A DNA stretch of 64,000 nt from Neolewinella persica DSM 23188 (GCF_000373105.1 NZ_KB890419.1:62001-126000); one strand, 5' to 3'. Shown: positions 17,211 to 27,605, counted from the stretch's first letter. Numbers and translations: made by a program. The notes: a model not told the origin generated them from the sequence alone.

Positions 17211-20200
17211 CTACTGGAGCTGGAAGCGTACCACCATTCCTCCACTTGCCGCTGTCTGCGGGAAACCGAGGGGGTTAAACGGTGTCGTTTTGCGGTAATC
17301 GAAGAACGCCCGCAGACTGAGCAAATCATTGACCTGGTACTCGACGGACGGCGCCAGGGTAAAGACCCGACTACCTTCTACGATCTCGCGGATACGCGGG
17401 TTCAGACGGCTGGCGTAGGTTTTGCCATCCCGGAGGCTGAAGTTGAACTGGATGTCCATGTCACTGATGGACAGCCGGCCACCGGACTGGCTATTGCCAC
17501 GACCTCTTTGAGGGGTGCGCTGGTTCGCTTGTTCTTCCTGCTCCCGACTTGATGAACGCTTCTTTTTCTTGCCCTGCAGGAAACCAATCTGAACGTCTTC
17601 GAGTACAATGCCGAAACCACCAATAATCTCCTTGTTGACCTGCTCACTGAGCAGCTTACTGGTGATGTTGATGCTTTTGTTATCCTGGCTCTGGTAAGCA
17701 AAGTTGAAGGATAGTCCGTTTTGCAGTTCCGCTTCGATGGACAGCAGCGGTGCGAAAGATTTAGACTCCGTAATGTTCGGGATTTCGATGCGGGGGAAGT
17801 AGTTCAGGGTTACCGTATCGAAACCAATCAACGGTGCTGTGGCGTCCTCCAGTGCATCCAGGTAATCCAGGCTGGTGCCATAACTACTGATGGAGAAGGT
17901 AGACTGAAAACCGTGCTGAATGTTAACCCGGCGGAAAATCTCACCGAGGGCGCCGACTTTATCCAGCCCCGTCCAGGTCAATCGCCAGTTCGGACTAGCC
18001 TGCAGGTCGAATGGATTAAGGCTCACGTTGTTCGCGTCTTCTCCACGGTAGGCGGCGAGGAAGGCGGGCAACAGAACGTCTTGTTGGTTTGGTCCGTAGC
18101 CCTGGCTATAACCTTGCTGTGCCAGGTTCGTATCATCATGAAGGCTGGTGCTTCCTCGTTCCCGACCTAAACGCTGACTAACGATGAGTCGGTTGGACTC
18201 GAACGTTTCAAACAGCGTGTTCAAATTCGTTGTGTCCTGGTTGAAAAGAGAGTTGGCTCCGCCGTTGGTGAAGGAGAGGGCACCATCGCGGATCGGCACA
18301 GAATGGAGGAACGGTGCATTCGGAGTTTTCTCCTGGACTTTGAAGGTTTCCGTATAGTTTTCGGTGAAGGAGCGATCCATCGTTAATTCCAGGCGGAAAT
18401 CCTTAAAGGGTTCAATGGTTGCACTACCGTCCCAGGTTTTGGTGTAATTCTGGATCACGTCATTACTCTGGAAGGGGTTGACGGAGAGATAGCCGTTGTC
18501 GGCCAAATCCATCAGGTAATCATCTGGCCCACCTCGTTCTCCTTCAGAGAGTTCGCGGATTTTTGGTTGTATGCCAGCAACGAAGCCCCATCCCGGCGAA
18601 TCGAATCCAGCGGATTGACCAAAGAACTGCGGCTCGGGCAGGAAACCAGGAATAACGGTTTCTAAATCTTCGCTGTAGTTGACACGAACGCTCCGTAAGG
18701 CCAATAGCGGGCGAATGAGTAAGCGGGCAGCATTACTAGGCCCACTGTTCTTCTGCCGTTCCCGGGGTTGGGCTTCTCCTTCTTTATCGTCGGTATTTCG
18801 AGAACGACTGGCGGGTCGTCTACGCTGTGGCCGGTTGATCTGGCGGAGAAAGTCAAACTGGTCGTAGAATTTTTCAAAATTCAGGTTGGCCGTCAGCTGC
18901 CGGCTCTGGCTGTTCTGGATGCTGTTGCCTAAGCTGGATCCACCCGGCGTATTGGGGCCGGTAAGGCTGAGCGGCGAAGCGTTCCAGGTATACCTGGCCA
19001 GGTAGTTGGCGCGGACGTCGACAAAATCGAGGAAAGGCAGGAAGCGAAGTGGTAGCTGGTAGCTGGCGTTCAGGCTGTGGGTGTAAAGCTTGGGTCGACC
19101 ACCATCGGTCAGGTTGCTCCAAATACTGTCCTTACGGATCTGATCCCGTTCGGCTTCGGCAAACCTCAGCAGCTTGTTTTCATCCGGTTCGTCGATCGTG
19201 GCATTCATGTTGGCATTGAAGCCCAGTTTGATGCTTCGGGTGAAGTCCCAGCGAACATCATAGCTACGGTCCCAGGTAAATCGTTTGTTATAGAATGTAT
19301 TGAATTCGGGGTTGACACCGGCAAACCGGTATTGTGTAGTCGCAAAACTCCGGTTGAGGACATTGGCAAAGGTGAAGCTGTTCGGCAACGGGTTAATGTT
19401 GATCTCGCTGATCAACTTCAGGTATTTGCTCTTGATGCCTTTGAACGGCTCAATGGTTCCTCCCCGGCCTCTGCTGAAGGTGTAATCCAGCGCTCCGGTA
19501 TGGTCTTTGACCACCTCGCTTTGGATGAATGGGTCTGATCGTTCGGTCTTTGTAAAACCGTAACTGACACTAAAGTTGGCAGGGTCCAGGGGGCTGGGTT
19601 TTTCCCGGCGGGTAGCAGGGGTAATCCCGACGTTGTTCAGGGCAATAGCGGATATCTTGTTGATTTCCCGCGCTTGTTCCTGGATGGAGTCCCGAATCGC
19701 ATCGTTATCTGCGGAGTCAACTTTGTCCTTCAGCCTAATGTCCAGATCGTACGGGTCGTATTCCGGCGTACTGACGGTTTTACTATGCTGTAAATACAGC
19801 GGCAGGCGCAGTCCGAGCTGCTCGGGGAAGAATTTGTCAAGGGCAATATTACCCGCCAAATCATACCCTGCAGTCGCTTCCCGGGCACGTTCGGTCACGT
19901 TATTGTCCAGCGCCCCGAAACCAATACTACTATAGTTGGCTGCAGCGGTGAAGGTGCCCAGGTCCGCCAGTTGAATATCTGCCCGGGCAAGGCCGGCTAC
20001 ACCGCCCCTTTCGTCGAGCCCTTCGAGCCTGAGTTCGTTCACCCACACCTCTGAACTTATACCGTTGTTGTTCAGGTCGTCTTTTGCTTTTATACCGATC
20101 ATGAAGACTTTAACGAAGCCAAGGTTGGGGTTACCCCTCACCCTAACGGTGTGGCGAACACTACGGTCATAGGCTGTCACTTCACTCCCTTCCCGATCTT

Positions 20201-23200
20201 CGAACGGCAGAAATTCTTCAGAATAGTCCTGGGTCACCGAGGCGTTCTCATTATTTCGTCTCAACTTAAGGTCCCTGAGCAGCGTCAGCGGCAAGTCTAC
20301 CTCGTTAGCAATTGGCCAGACTTCCTGGGCATAGCAACTGGTGTTTTCAAGCCGGCCGTTGCCGGGGGGCAGAGGGCAATCGTTGATTGCCATCGTATCA
20401 GACATGCGCAGCGGCACCTCGTACTCGTAGTAGTTGGACTCGAAGTCGGAACCCATTCGGATAAAGAGACTGAGCTGGCCGGTATCCGGCCGTTCGAAGC
20501 GGCTGTCACCCAGTGGTTCTGCGTGGACGAACATTTTCAGGTCGTCGTACAGGCGAAGGTCCGTATCGGTGTATTTGAAAACTGCCCGGCGCGCGCCCGG
20601 TTGCAGGTTGTTCACTTTGAGCGCCAGCGATTGCTCGTTTTGCAAAGTATTTACTACGCCAAGGCTCTGCTCCCGACGAATGCCATTGGGCAGTACGTAA
20701 TTGAACGGCAGGCGGCTGCTGTTCTCTTCGATATTGACGGCATCGATATTGAATTCAGTATTGTCCTCACCACCGATCGATGGACCAGCCTGGAACTGGC
20801 GGGTATACCGACGCCAGCTGTTGCGGACTAATTCAAACTCCGCAAAGCGGAGAACCACCGGGGCTTCGAAGCCCCGCATGTACATCCGCATGAAGCGAAT
20901 GGAGCGGAAATCCTGGATGCCGCCAACGGCTTTCTTTTGGTCCGAGTTCAATGGTACACGAAAGCGGTACCAGATGCGACCGTTGTCAGCTTCCAGCCGG
21001 TCAGTGATAAAGGGTGTTGCTTCCTGGTCAAATTCCCTGGGATTTGCCCCGCTTCTGACGAAAGGAATTTCGTACTGAAAGTAGCTTTCTGATTCGTTCA
21101 GCGTGTTGTCCTGATTCAAATCCTCCGCATCCGGAAGGTTTGTAGTACTCTCCCTAATATTATTGCTGGTGCTGTTGTTGGCGGCGGAGTTTCCTTCCAT
21201 GCCGTTCCAGCCGCGGTAGCGGGTGAGCAAGTCGGTTCCGTCGGGGTAGCGGTCATTGTTGAAGTAGTAGAAGTTATCGTTGGAGGGGTCTTCAAGCAGG
21301 GCCTGGAAACCGACGCTGTTGCCTCCTCTGTAGGCATCTACGTAGTCGCTGAACTGGGTCGCCTCTATAGAGTCGCTTACACCATCCAGGCCAACGTCCT
21401 GCAGAATACGGGTAGCCGGATCATTGTCAAAGCCACGGGTGATTTGCTGTGCTACGGGGACGCGTGACCACACCGTCTGGTCAACCGGCCGGTTTGGGTT
21501 GGCCGGGCCAGGGAGGCCGTTTTCGAAAAATTTACGACTGTCCTTCAGGATGTCTTCACTTACGTTACCCAAGTTCAGGTAAAGGGTGCCCTGCTTCTGT
21601 GCACCATCCGGAGCGGCTTGCCGGGCATTTGTTGGGTCAAGGAAAGGGGAAAGCATCCAGAATTCAACAAATTCGATGTTGGAGCTTTGAAAATCGGGGG
21701 TCCGCATTTCCCGCATAATACCACCCCAACGGGTTTCCGGCTCCTCTAGCTTAATGGGGCAAAGTGGGTCTCCTTCAAGTACGGCTCCTTCAGTAAAACC
21801 TGGGTAGCCCTCGGGGAGGTCAAAGTTGTAAGGCCCCCGTTTTTCAGGGTAGAAGGCCATGTCAAAGGTGAAGAACGGAAGCCTTTGCCGTTGGCTGATC
21901 GGAATGTCGAGGTTAGGGAAGACTTCCTGTTGCGGTACGGCACTCGTGTAAATATTGTCTCCCGCTCCCGGGACATTGGTCCGGGAGTTTGGTTCCAGTC
22001 GGTACCAATTCAGTAGTGCCCGGTTAGCTCCCGACACCAGGCCCTGTTGCTGAGACTCCGGGAACAACGGGTTGTTGTTGCCGGCGTCATTTTGGGGGAC
22101 CGAAGCCAGGTACCATTGCTGGACCGGCGTCTTCAGGTCAATGGGGCTGGCGGTACCTTCAAAGTCATCGAGGTAAACGATACCGTCTTTGTCGCCCCTA
22201 GCCCGGTTAATGGCTTTACTGTGGCCAGGTTTGAGGAAGGCCGTTTCTGCCGTCAGGCTGATGTTACTGGGCGCGCTTGTGCTGAAAAACGGCAGCTTAT
22301 CCACCATCCGCGTCAGGAACCCGGATTCTTTCTGGAAGGTGGCATCGAAGCCGTAAATTTTATTATTAATCGGATCGTCTCCAAGGTTAACTTTCTGCGT
22401 AAATGGTCTTTCGAACAATTGCATGTAAGTACCGCCAATACTGAGGTTGTCATTGACCTCGTAATCGGCCCGTAAACCGATCATGGTTTTGGTTTGCAAA
22501 CTGAAGACGGTGTTGTCCTCGAAGCTTACATTGATTGGTACGCCAGAACTAAGGATAGCATCGTTCAGAATTCTGACCCGGCCGGTGCCATAGTCGACGG
22601 AATAATCCCGCCCTTCCTCCAACAGCGCACCACCAGCCGTTACCCGAACAGAGCCCGGAGGTAGGTTGTAGGTGCCGAGGCTGATCTCAGACTGCACCGA
22701 GGATTTATAGGAACCACGAATCACGAAGCGGTTTTTCTCTGGGAACTCCTGTGCCTGGAAAATAGTGGAATCGTAAAGCTCCTGATACACGAATCTGGCG
22801 TGGTCTTCCGGCCGCAATAATTCTTTGAGGTCGCTTCCGAAGGGCTCAAGCACCGGGAAGTAAATCCGACCGTTGGTAGGGTTGATGGTAACTCCAGGGA
22901 CAAAATCGAACACACCATCAGGTACCGGGTCATTCTGCACGTTCAACCGATCGAGGTTGAAAGCACGGATCAGGGGCAAGCCAGGGATGTAGTTCGTACC
23001 GTTTGGTTCGTCGGCCACCGGAACCGGAAGGAACCGTTTGAAACCCTCTCCCGGATCTTCGTACTGGATGTCAAGGCGAAAATCTTCCTCGTTTACCTGA
23101 TAGGCACCGAGAGAATAGACGTTTTTCATCATCAAGTCCCAGGTCGGCAGGCCTACCCTTTGGGTGGAAGACTTCAACATCTTAGTGAAAAGCACCTGGT

Positions 23201-24848
23201 TGCTGAAGCTGCTGGTGTCTTGCTGTGTTTGTCCGGGGCGGTTAGGAAGACCGTTGCTGGTGTTGTCGGTATTGACCGACAATTCACCTACTTTATAGAT
23301 GTTGCCATTGTACTTGTAGCGGTAAGAGACGGCGACCACCTGATCGGGTTGGACGTTGATGTTGAGGGAGATAAAACCCAATTCTGCGTTCACGGAGTAT
23401 TCCCGCGAGGTCAGTTTACGTGCGGATACTTTTTCGAAGTCCCGGATGGGTTGCAGGCCGAACTGGGCGGATTGCAGGGTCGAAACGGCCTGGTCGATGT
23501 CGCGAACACGGTCACCCAAACCAACCAGTTTACTGTACAGGTTGTTGGCGCCGTTATCCGGGAGCGGTACGCCGCCACATATTTGCTGATAGGCCGGGTC
23601 TGCACCAAAAGTGTTGACGGCTCCGGGGTTGGTCAGGTTCTCCACCGAAGGTTCGGCCAGGTCGGCCAGCGCTACGATGTCTCGTACTTCCAATACCTCA
23701 TTCCGGTCGTTGGTAATCCAGACTTCAATGTTCTCAGCGTGGAACAAAGAGTTGATCTGCGGGAGGTTTTCGAGGCTTTCCTCGTAGGTGCTGCGGTTGA
23801 AATGGCTGAGGAAAAAGTGACGGTTTTCGTCGTAGCTATCGGCATAGACCTGGAATTCAGACAGTAGGGCACCGCCTTCAATCGTCAGTTTTTCACGTTG
23901 GCTCCGCTGTTGACTGGCGATGGCGGTCAGTTTGAGGTGCCCGAATTGTAACTCGGTCTTGAGGCCGAACAGAGACTGAGCACCTTCGATGAGGGTACCG
24001 CGCAGCGGCAAGCTCACGTCTCCGGCCTCAATCTTGCGCAGGATGTCGTCTTCGCTGAAGGCCTCCGAGTTGTAATCGAGTTTGATTTGGTTGTCGAAGT
24101 TGAAAGTAGCGCCAGTATTGTAGTTCGTATTCAGTTTAAGCTTATCGCCAATTTGCCCGGTTACGTTCATCTGGATGTCCATGTCGAAATCGAAGATCGT
24201 GTTCTTACGGAAGCGTTCAACGATGAAGGGGTTGTCCTGAAACTGGTAGTTGAGACCAAAACTAAGGTCAACACCACCCTGTGGTTGGATGTCAATCTCT
24301 GTACCACCGAAAAGGTTATTGATCAGGTCGGGGTCCAGTTCAATATCGTCCAGCGGATCTCCAATGCTGATGGCATCCTCGGGATTTCCAACGCCACCAA
24401 GCTGCTTGAAGTAGCGGTTCTGGTCCTCTTTTTCACGGTATTTAAAGTACTCCTCGAAGGTTAGGTAAGTCGGTGGGCGAAAATCGATCTCCCCCAACTT
24501 TTCTCTAACGATGTAGGTTCCGGTGGCAGGATCATACTCAACGGTTTTTTGCAGGCTGGCCGGGTCACGCAGGTCAACTGAGTTACGGTTGGGGTCGGTG
24601 ATGAAGTCACGGTTACGGTCCTGGATAGGAGGGATGGTATCCGTTGGGTTCCTATTCACCTCACCAATAAAGCCCGGCAAGTCTTCACTTCTTACCTGAT
24701 TAGGCAGTGGCTGATAGGTGATGTGCCAAAACAGGCGCATCACCGCATCGTTAGCGGAAGCAGTTGATGCGGCCGGTTTAAGTGGGGAATAGGTGAAGTT
24801 AAGCGAGATTAGGGCAAAACCGAGTAGTAAAAGTAGCGTCTTATTCAT
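17211..24848 (-). CDS. sprA: SprA/Sov, type IX secretion outer-membrane translocon
   Basis: Giant barrel of 2545 residues that forms the T9SS export channel in the outer membrane; size and content match the SprA/Sov family (about 2400-2500 residues). A signal-type hydrophobic N-terminus (MNKTLLLLLGFALISL) is followed by a region with YLTFEEYFKYREKEDQNRYF, then the repeated SprA N-terminal-type domains with KLKLNTNYNTGATFNFDNQIKL and GLRADYEVNDNLSIGGTYM, many alternating beta strands, and a C-terminal strand region ending GGMVVRFQLQ. In this window it would export the sorting-domain proteins encoded at 108, 4178, 6071 and 43085. It lies 141 bases downstream of ruvA on the same strand; I recall the same neighbourhood in other Bacteroidota. 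Confidence 0.95.
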   Translation of the reverse strand: MNKTLLLLLGFALISLNFTYSPLKPAASTASANDAVMRLFWHITYQPLPNQVRSEDLPGFIGEVNRNPTDTIPPIQDRNRDFITDPNRNSVDLRDPASLQKTVEYDPATGTYIVREKLGEIDFRPPTYLTFEEYFKYREKEDQNRYFKQLGGVGNPEDAISIGDPLDDIELDPDLINNLFGGTEIDIQPQGGVDLSFGLNYQFQDNPFIVERFRKNTIFDFDMDIQMNVTGQIGDKLKLNTNYNTGATFNFDNQIKLDYNSEAFSEDDILRKIEAGDVSLPLRGTLIEGAQSLFGLKTELQFGHLKLTAIASQQRSQREKLTIEGGALLSEFQVYADSYDENRHFFLSHFNRSTYEESLENLPQINSLFHAENIEVWITNDRNEVLEVRDIVALADLAEPSVENLTNPGAVNTFGADPAYQQICGGVPLPDNGANNLYSKLVGLGDRVRDIDQAVSTLQSAQFGLQPIRDFEKVSARKLTSREYSVNAELGFISLNINVQPDQVVAVSYRYKYNGNIYKVGELSVNTDNTSNGLPNRPGQTQQDTSSFSNQVLFTKMLKSSTQRVGLPTWDLMMKNVYSLGAYQVNEEDFRLDIQYEDPGEGFKRFLPVPVADEPNGTNYIPGLPLIRAFNLDRLNVQNDPVPDGVFDFVPGVTINPTNGRIYFPVLEPFGSDLKELLRPEDHARFVYQELYDSTIFQAQEFPEKNRFVIRGSYKSSVQSEISLGTYNLPPGSVRVTAGGALLEEGRDYSVDYGTGRVRILNDAILSSGVPINVSFEDNTVFSLQTKTMIGLRADYEVNDNLSIGGTYMQLFERPFTQKVNLGDDPINNKIYGFDATFQKESGFLTRMVDKLPFFSTSAPSNISLTAETAFLKPGHSKAINRARGDKDGIVYLDDFEGTASPIDLKTPVQQWYLASVPQNDAGNNNPLFPESQQQGLVSGANRALLNWYRLEPNSRTNVPGAGDNIYTSAVPQQEVFPNLDIPISQRQRLPFFTFDMAFYPEKRGPYNFDLPEGYPGFTEGAVLEGDPLCPIKLEEPETRWGGIMREMRTPDFQSSNIEFVEFWMLSPFLDPTNARQAAPDGAQKQGTLYLNLGNVSEDILKDSRKFFENGLPGPANPNRPVDQTVWSRVPVAQQITRGFDNDPATRILQDVGLDGVSDSIEATQFSDYVDAYRGGNSVGFQALLEDPSNDNFYYFNNDRYPDGTDLLTRYRGWNGMEGNSAANNSTSNNIRESTTNLPDAEDLNQDNTLNESESYFQYEIPFVRSGANPREFDQEATPFITDRLEADNGRIWYRFRVPLNSDQKKAVGGIQDFRSIRFMRMYMRGFEAPVVLRFAEFELVRNSWRRYTRQFQAGPSIGGEDNTEFNIDAVNIEENSSRLPFNYVLPNGIRREQSLGVVNTLQNEQSLALKVNNLQPGARRAVFKYTDTDLRLYDDLKMFVHAEPLGDSRFERPDTGQLSLFIRMGSDFESNYYEYEVPLRMSDTMAINDCPLPPGNGRLENTSCYAQEVWPIANEVDLPLTLLRDLKLRRNNENASVTQDYSEEFLPFEDREGSEVTAYDRSVRHTVRVRGNPNLGFVKVFMIGIKAKDDLNNNGISSEVWVNELRLEGLDERGGVAGLARADIQLADLGTFTAAANYSSIGFGALDNNVTERAREATAGYDLAGNIALDKFFPEQLGLRLPLYLQHSKTVSTPEYDPYDLDIRLKDKVDSADNDAIRDSIQEQAREINKISAIALNNVGITPATRREKPSPLDPANFSVSYGFTKTERSDPFIQSEVVKDHTGALDYTFSRGRGGTIEPFKGIKSKYLKLISEININPLPNSFTFANVLNRSFATTQYRFAGVNPEFNTFYNKRFTWDRSYDVRWDFTRSIKLGFNANMNATIDEPDENKLLRFAEAERDQIRKDSIWSNLTDGGRPKLYTHSLNASYQLPLRFLPFLDFVDVRANYLARYTWNASPLSLTGPNTPGGSSLGNSIQNSQSRQLTANLNFEKFYDQFDFLRQINRPQRRRPASRSRNTDDKEGEAQPRERQKNSGPSNAARLLIRPLLALRSVRVNYSEDLETVIPGFLPEPQFFGQSAGFDSPGWGFVAGIQPKIRELSEGERGGPDDYLMDLADNGYLSVNPFQSNDVIQNYTKTWDGSATIEPFKDFRLELTMDRSFTENYTETFKVQEKTPNAPFLHSVPIRDGALSFTNGGANSLFNQDTTNLNTLFETFESNRLIVSQRLGRERGSTSLHDDTNLAQQGYSQGYGPNQQDVLLPAFLAAYRGEDANNVSLNPFDLQASPNWRLTWTGLDKVGALGEIFRRVNIQHGFQSTFSISSYGTSLDYLDALEDATAPLIGFDTVTLNYFPRIEIPNITESKSFAPLLSIEAELQNGLSFNFAYQSQDNKSINITSKLLSEQVNKEIIGGFGIVLEDVQIGFLQGKKKKRSSSREQEEQANQRTPQRGRGNSQSGGRLSISDMDIQFNFSLRDGKTYASRLNPRIREIVEGSRVFTLAPSVEYQVNDLLSLRAFFDYRKTTPFNPLGFPQTAASGGMVVRFQLQ

Positions 24849-24952
24849 ATGTCAATCCTTACCAAAAGCCCGGGGAAAATTCGGGCGGTCCATCGAAAAC
24901 GAACGCGAAGGGGCGAAAAAGTTTCCAGGGATCAATTTTAAGATTAGAGCGA

Positions 24953-24967
24953 CCGGCGAAAAGCCGG
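24953..24967 (-). terminator. Small hairpin after ruvA
   Basis: CCGGC-GAAAA-GCCGG, a perfect 5-bp stem 23 bases beyond the ruvA stop and ahead of sprA. There is no clear T run, so termination or attenuation between the two genes is only possible. Confidence 0.35.
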
Positions 24968-24989
24968 GTGGGCAGCAAAAAAGGTGAAA

Positions 24990-25583
24990 TCAGGAAGACA
25001 ATTCCCGGAGAGCGAGTTTGATGATCTCCTCCGGGGTACCCAGGTCCGGCTTTGCAGCAAAAACCCGGTTAAGGGCACGCTGCACAGCAGGGCGGGCAAA
25101 ACCTAAATTCACCAAAGCAGATAACGCCTCCGTTCGGTGGGTATTGCTTTGAGAGGACAGCATTGTCGGGGAGGCGAAGCTTTCTTTCATCATCTTGTCC
25201 TTTAGGTCAATAATAATGCGCTGGGCAGTCTTTGGGCCAATACCCTTGACTTTGCGAATGCTGGCCACATCCTCGCCGAGGACGGCCGCTTGAAATTCTT
25301 CCGGATTCATACTGGAAAGCACGACGAGTGCCGTGGCCGGACCAACCCCGTTCACCCCAATAAGGAGCCGGAAAAAACTTCTCTCCGTTTCGTCATGAAA
25401 TCCATACAACGTCTGTTGATCTTCCTTGACGTGGAAGTGTGTCAGCAGTTTTACCTGCTCCGCTTTTTCAATCTTAGTGTAAGTATACAGACTGATGTTG
25501 ACGTGATAACCGAGCCCCCCAGCTTCCACGACGACGAAACTCGGCGTTTTGTGGGCAATCGGGCCTTTTATGTAGGTAATCAT
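24990..25583 (-). CDS. ruvA: Holliday junction branch-migration protein RuvA
   Basis: Holliday-junction-binding subunit of RuvAB, 197 residues, the usual length. The OB-fold N-terminus (MITYIKGPIAHKTPSFVVVEAGGLGYHVNIS) is followed by the helix-hairpin-helix region with LIGVNGVGPATALVVLSSM and IRKVKGIGPKTAQRIIIDLKDK, and a C-terminal domain III (EALSALVNLGFARPAVQRAL) that contacts RuvB. It acts in the cytoplasm in recombination and fork repair. A Bacteroidota-type promoter lies just upstream on the minus strand. sprA follows on the same strand. Confidence 0.97.
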   Translation of the reverse strand: MITYIKGPIAHKTPSFVVVEAGGLGYHVNISLYTYTKIEKAEQVKLLTHFHVKEDQQTLYGFHDETERSFFRLLIGVNGVGPATALVVLSSMNPEEFQAAVLGEDVASIRKVKGIGPKTAQRIIIDLKDKMMKESFASPTMLSSQSNTHRTEALSALVNLGFARPAVQRALNRVFAAKPDLGTPEEIIKLALRELSS

Positions 25584-25610
25584 TTAGAGGGATGATTTTT
25601 TTTGAGGCCG

Positions 25611-25637
25611 CAAAGGTAAGGCTTAATGGATTGACAA
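25611..25637 (-). promoter_or_regulatory. Bacteroidota-type promoter of ruvA
   Basis: Read on the minus strand, TTG (25635-25637) is followed by 16 bases and TACCTTTG (25611-25618), an exact TAnnTTTG box. It lies 28 bases upstream of the ruvA start. The spacing is slightly shorter than the usual 19-20. Confidence 0.65.
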
Positions 25638-25676
25638 TAAGGGGGTTGTTTTTTCTCAATGGGTTATTTGTAGCAG

Positions 25677-25694
25677 GGCGGGGCCGCAGGTGCA
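25677..25694 (-). repeat. 18-bp interspersed repeat, copy 2 (C variant)
   Basis: GGCGGGGCCGCAGGTGCA on the + strand, the reverse complement of TGCACCTGCGGCCCCGCC. Intergenic. Confidence 0.8.
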
Positions 25695-25816
25695 AGGACG
25701 GGTAAAGGGCTGTAAGCCCGGCCTGTTTCCCCTTTTTACCCTTGCTTTCAGAGGTGTCCGGACATTGGGGGCACCCGCCGGGTGCCGGATCAGCCCGCTA
25801 GCCCTCCACCAAATAT

Positions 25817-25834
25817 TGCACCTGCGGCCGCGCC
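25817..25834 (+). repeat. 18-bp interspersed repeat, copy 3
   Basis: Exact TGCACCTGCGGCCGCGCC, in opposite orientation to copy 2 and 122 bases away, so the two could form a stem. Confidence 0.8.
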
Positions 25835-25898
25835 ACCCGCTTCTTTTACGAACATTCCGTGGAAATAAACCTTTTCTTTGCTGCAACAAACATCATTT

Positions 25899-27599
25899 AT
25901 GTCCGTCGACCCTACTGCCTCTTTTCCCGATTTCGCCTATGAACGTCCTGACCTGGAAGCCAATGAAGCAGCCTTTAGGGCCGTTTTAGAAAAACTGGAA
26001 AGTGCCGGCTCCATTAATGAAGCAATTGCTGCGGTGGAACAAATCGACAGCATCAGAGCCGCAGTTGCTACAGCCTACAACATCTGTTATGTACGGTACA
26101 GCATTGATACGCGGGATGAATTCTACAAGGAGGAGAAAGCCTGGTTTGATCAGCACCTGCCAGCCACCGAGGCCTGGCGAATGGATTATTACCGGACCTT
26201 AATCTCGAGCGCTCACCGCGAAGCACTGGAAGCAAAGTTTGGCCGGCAACTCTTTAATACGGCGGAACTGAGTATCAAAACCTTTCAGCCTGAATTGATC
26301 GAGGATCTGCAAGCGGAAAACAAGGGATACAGTGAATACACCGAGCTGAAAGGCGGTGCGCAAATCGAACTGGAGGGAACAACCTATAATCTGAGTAGCA
26401 TTATCCCGCTGGAGCAGGTTGCCGATCGTGCCGCCCGTAAACGGGCCAGTAAAGCGAAGTGGGACTGGATGGGAGAACACCAGGAACGAATGGAGGCCAT
26501 CTATGGAGACCTGGTAAAGCTTCGGCACAGCATGGCCCAGAAACTAGGGTACGAAAATTTCGTTCCCCTTGGTTATGCCCGGATGAACCGCACGGATTAT
26601 GGGCCAGAGCAGGTCGCTAACTTTCGTAAGCAGGTAAAACAGTTTATCGTGCCGATTGCTAAGGACCTGGCCGCCAAACAGGCGGAACGGATAGGTGTGG
26701 ACCGGTTGCGGTACTACGACAATAATTTTCGTTTTCCTGACGGTAATCCAACACCGGTTGGCGAAATGGGCGATACCATTGCCGCAGCACGAAAACTTTA
26801 CGATGGACTAAGCGAAGAAACGGGGTTCTTTTTCCGGATGCTGGAGGATCGTAAGTTGATGGACCTGGAGTCAAAGGACGGAAAGGCCACCGGTGGTTAT
26901 TGTACTTACATCAATGATTACGGAGCCCCCTACATTTTCTCTAACTTTAACCGGACGAGCCACGATGTGGACGTGCTCACCCATGAGTTCGGCCATGCCT
27001 TTCAAGTGTACAGTAGCCGACACCAAAAGCCAATGGAATACAACTGGCCAACTTACGATGCTGCCGAAATCCATAGTATGAGTATGGAATTCTTCGCCTA
27101 CCCGGGCGTCCCCGACTTCTTTGGTGATGACGCGAAAAAGTATCTGTACGGCCACCTGGAAGGAGCGATCCGTTTCTTGCCCTATGGCTGTGCTATTGAT
27201 GAATTCCAGCACCTGGTCTATGAAAACCCGCACTGGACTGCCGCCGACCGCAACGCTGCCTGGAAGCGCCTGGAAGCGGAATACCTGCCACATATCGATT
27301 ATACGGACCATCCTTTCCTGTCACAAGGGACTTACTGGCAAAGCCAGCTCCACCTCTTCGGCATGCCGTTTTACTACATTGATTACTGCCTGGCGCAAAT
27401 TTGTGCCTTCCAGTTCTGGCTAAAAGACGAAGAGAACCACGAAAAAGCCTGGGAAGACTACATCCGCCTCTGTCGCGCCGGAGGCTCAAAAGGCTTCCTG
27501 GAATTGGTCACACTGGCCGGGCTGGAGAATCCCTTCCTCGATGGGGTGATGGAAAAAATTGCGGCTAAGGTGACGGAACGATTAGGGGAGTTGAGTTAG
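25899..27599 (+). CDS. M3-family oligoendopeptidase
   Basis: Zinc metallopeptidase of 566 residues (thimet/oligoendopeptidase F-like) that degrades short peptides in the cytoplasm. ATG at 25899 (MSVDPTASFPDF) is preferred to the upstream TTG at 25878, which overlaps the presumed promoter. The catalytic HEFGH motif is at residues 362-366 within DVLTHEFGHAFQVYSS, with the downstream Glu of EIHSMSMEFFAYP as the likely third zinc ligand. The N-terminal helical region and the ending LVTLAGLENPFLDG fit the oligoendopeptidase subfamily. No signal peptide. It stands alone, divergent from ruvA, and is followed by a large hairpin element. Confidence 0.93.
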   Translation: MSVDPTASFPDFAYERPDLEANEAAFRAVLEKLESAGSINEAIAAVEQIDSIRAAVATAYNICYVRYSIDTRDEFYKEEKAWFDQHLPATEAWRMDYYRTLISSAHREALEAKFGRQLFNTAELSIKTFQPELIEDLQAENKGYSEYTELKGGAQIELEGTTYNLSSIIPLEQVADRAARKRASKAKWDWMGEHQERMEAIYGDLVKLRHSMAQKLGYENFVPLGYARMNRTDYGPEQVANFRKQVKQFIVPIAKDLAAKQAERIGVDRLRYYDNNFRFPDGNPTPVGEMGDTIAAARKLYDGLSEETGFFFRMLEDRKLMDLESKDGKATGGYCTYINDYGAPYIFSNFNRTSHDVDVLTHEFGHAFQVYSSRHQKPMEYNWPTYDAAEIHSMSMEFFAYPGVPDFFGDDAKKYLYGHLEGAIRFLPYGCAIDEFQHLVYENPHWTAADRNAAWKRLEAEYLPHIDYTDHPFLSQGTYWQSQLHLFGMPFYYIDYCLAQICAFQFWLKDEENHEKAWEDYIRLCRAGGSKGFLELVTLAGLENPFLDGVMEKIAAKVTERLGELS

Positions 27600-27605
27600 T
27601 AAATA

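Larger units (their letters stand above)
25638..25872. other. Divergent intergenic gap between ruvA and the M3 peptidase gene
   Basis: The 315-base gap between the two starts carries the ruvA promoter, two oppositely oriented copies of the 18-bp repeat, the sequence between them with a GGCACCCGCCGGGTGCC palindrome (around 25769-25785), and a TTTCTTTG box (25873-25880) that may serve as the -7 element of the M3 gene. No gene is supported here. Confidence 0.6.
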
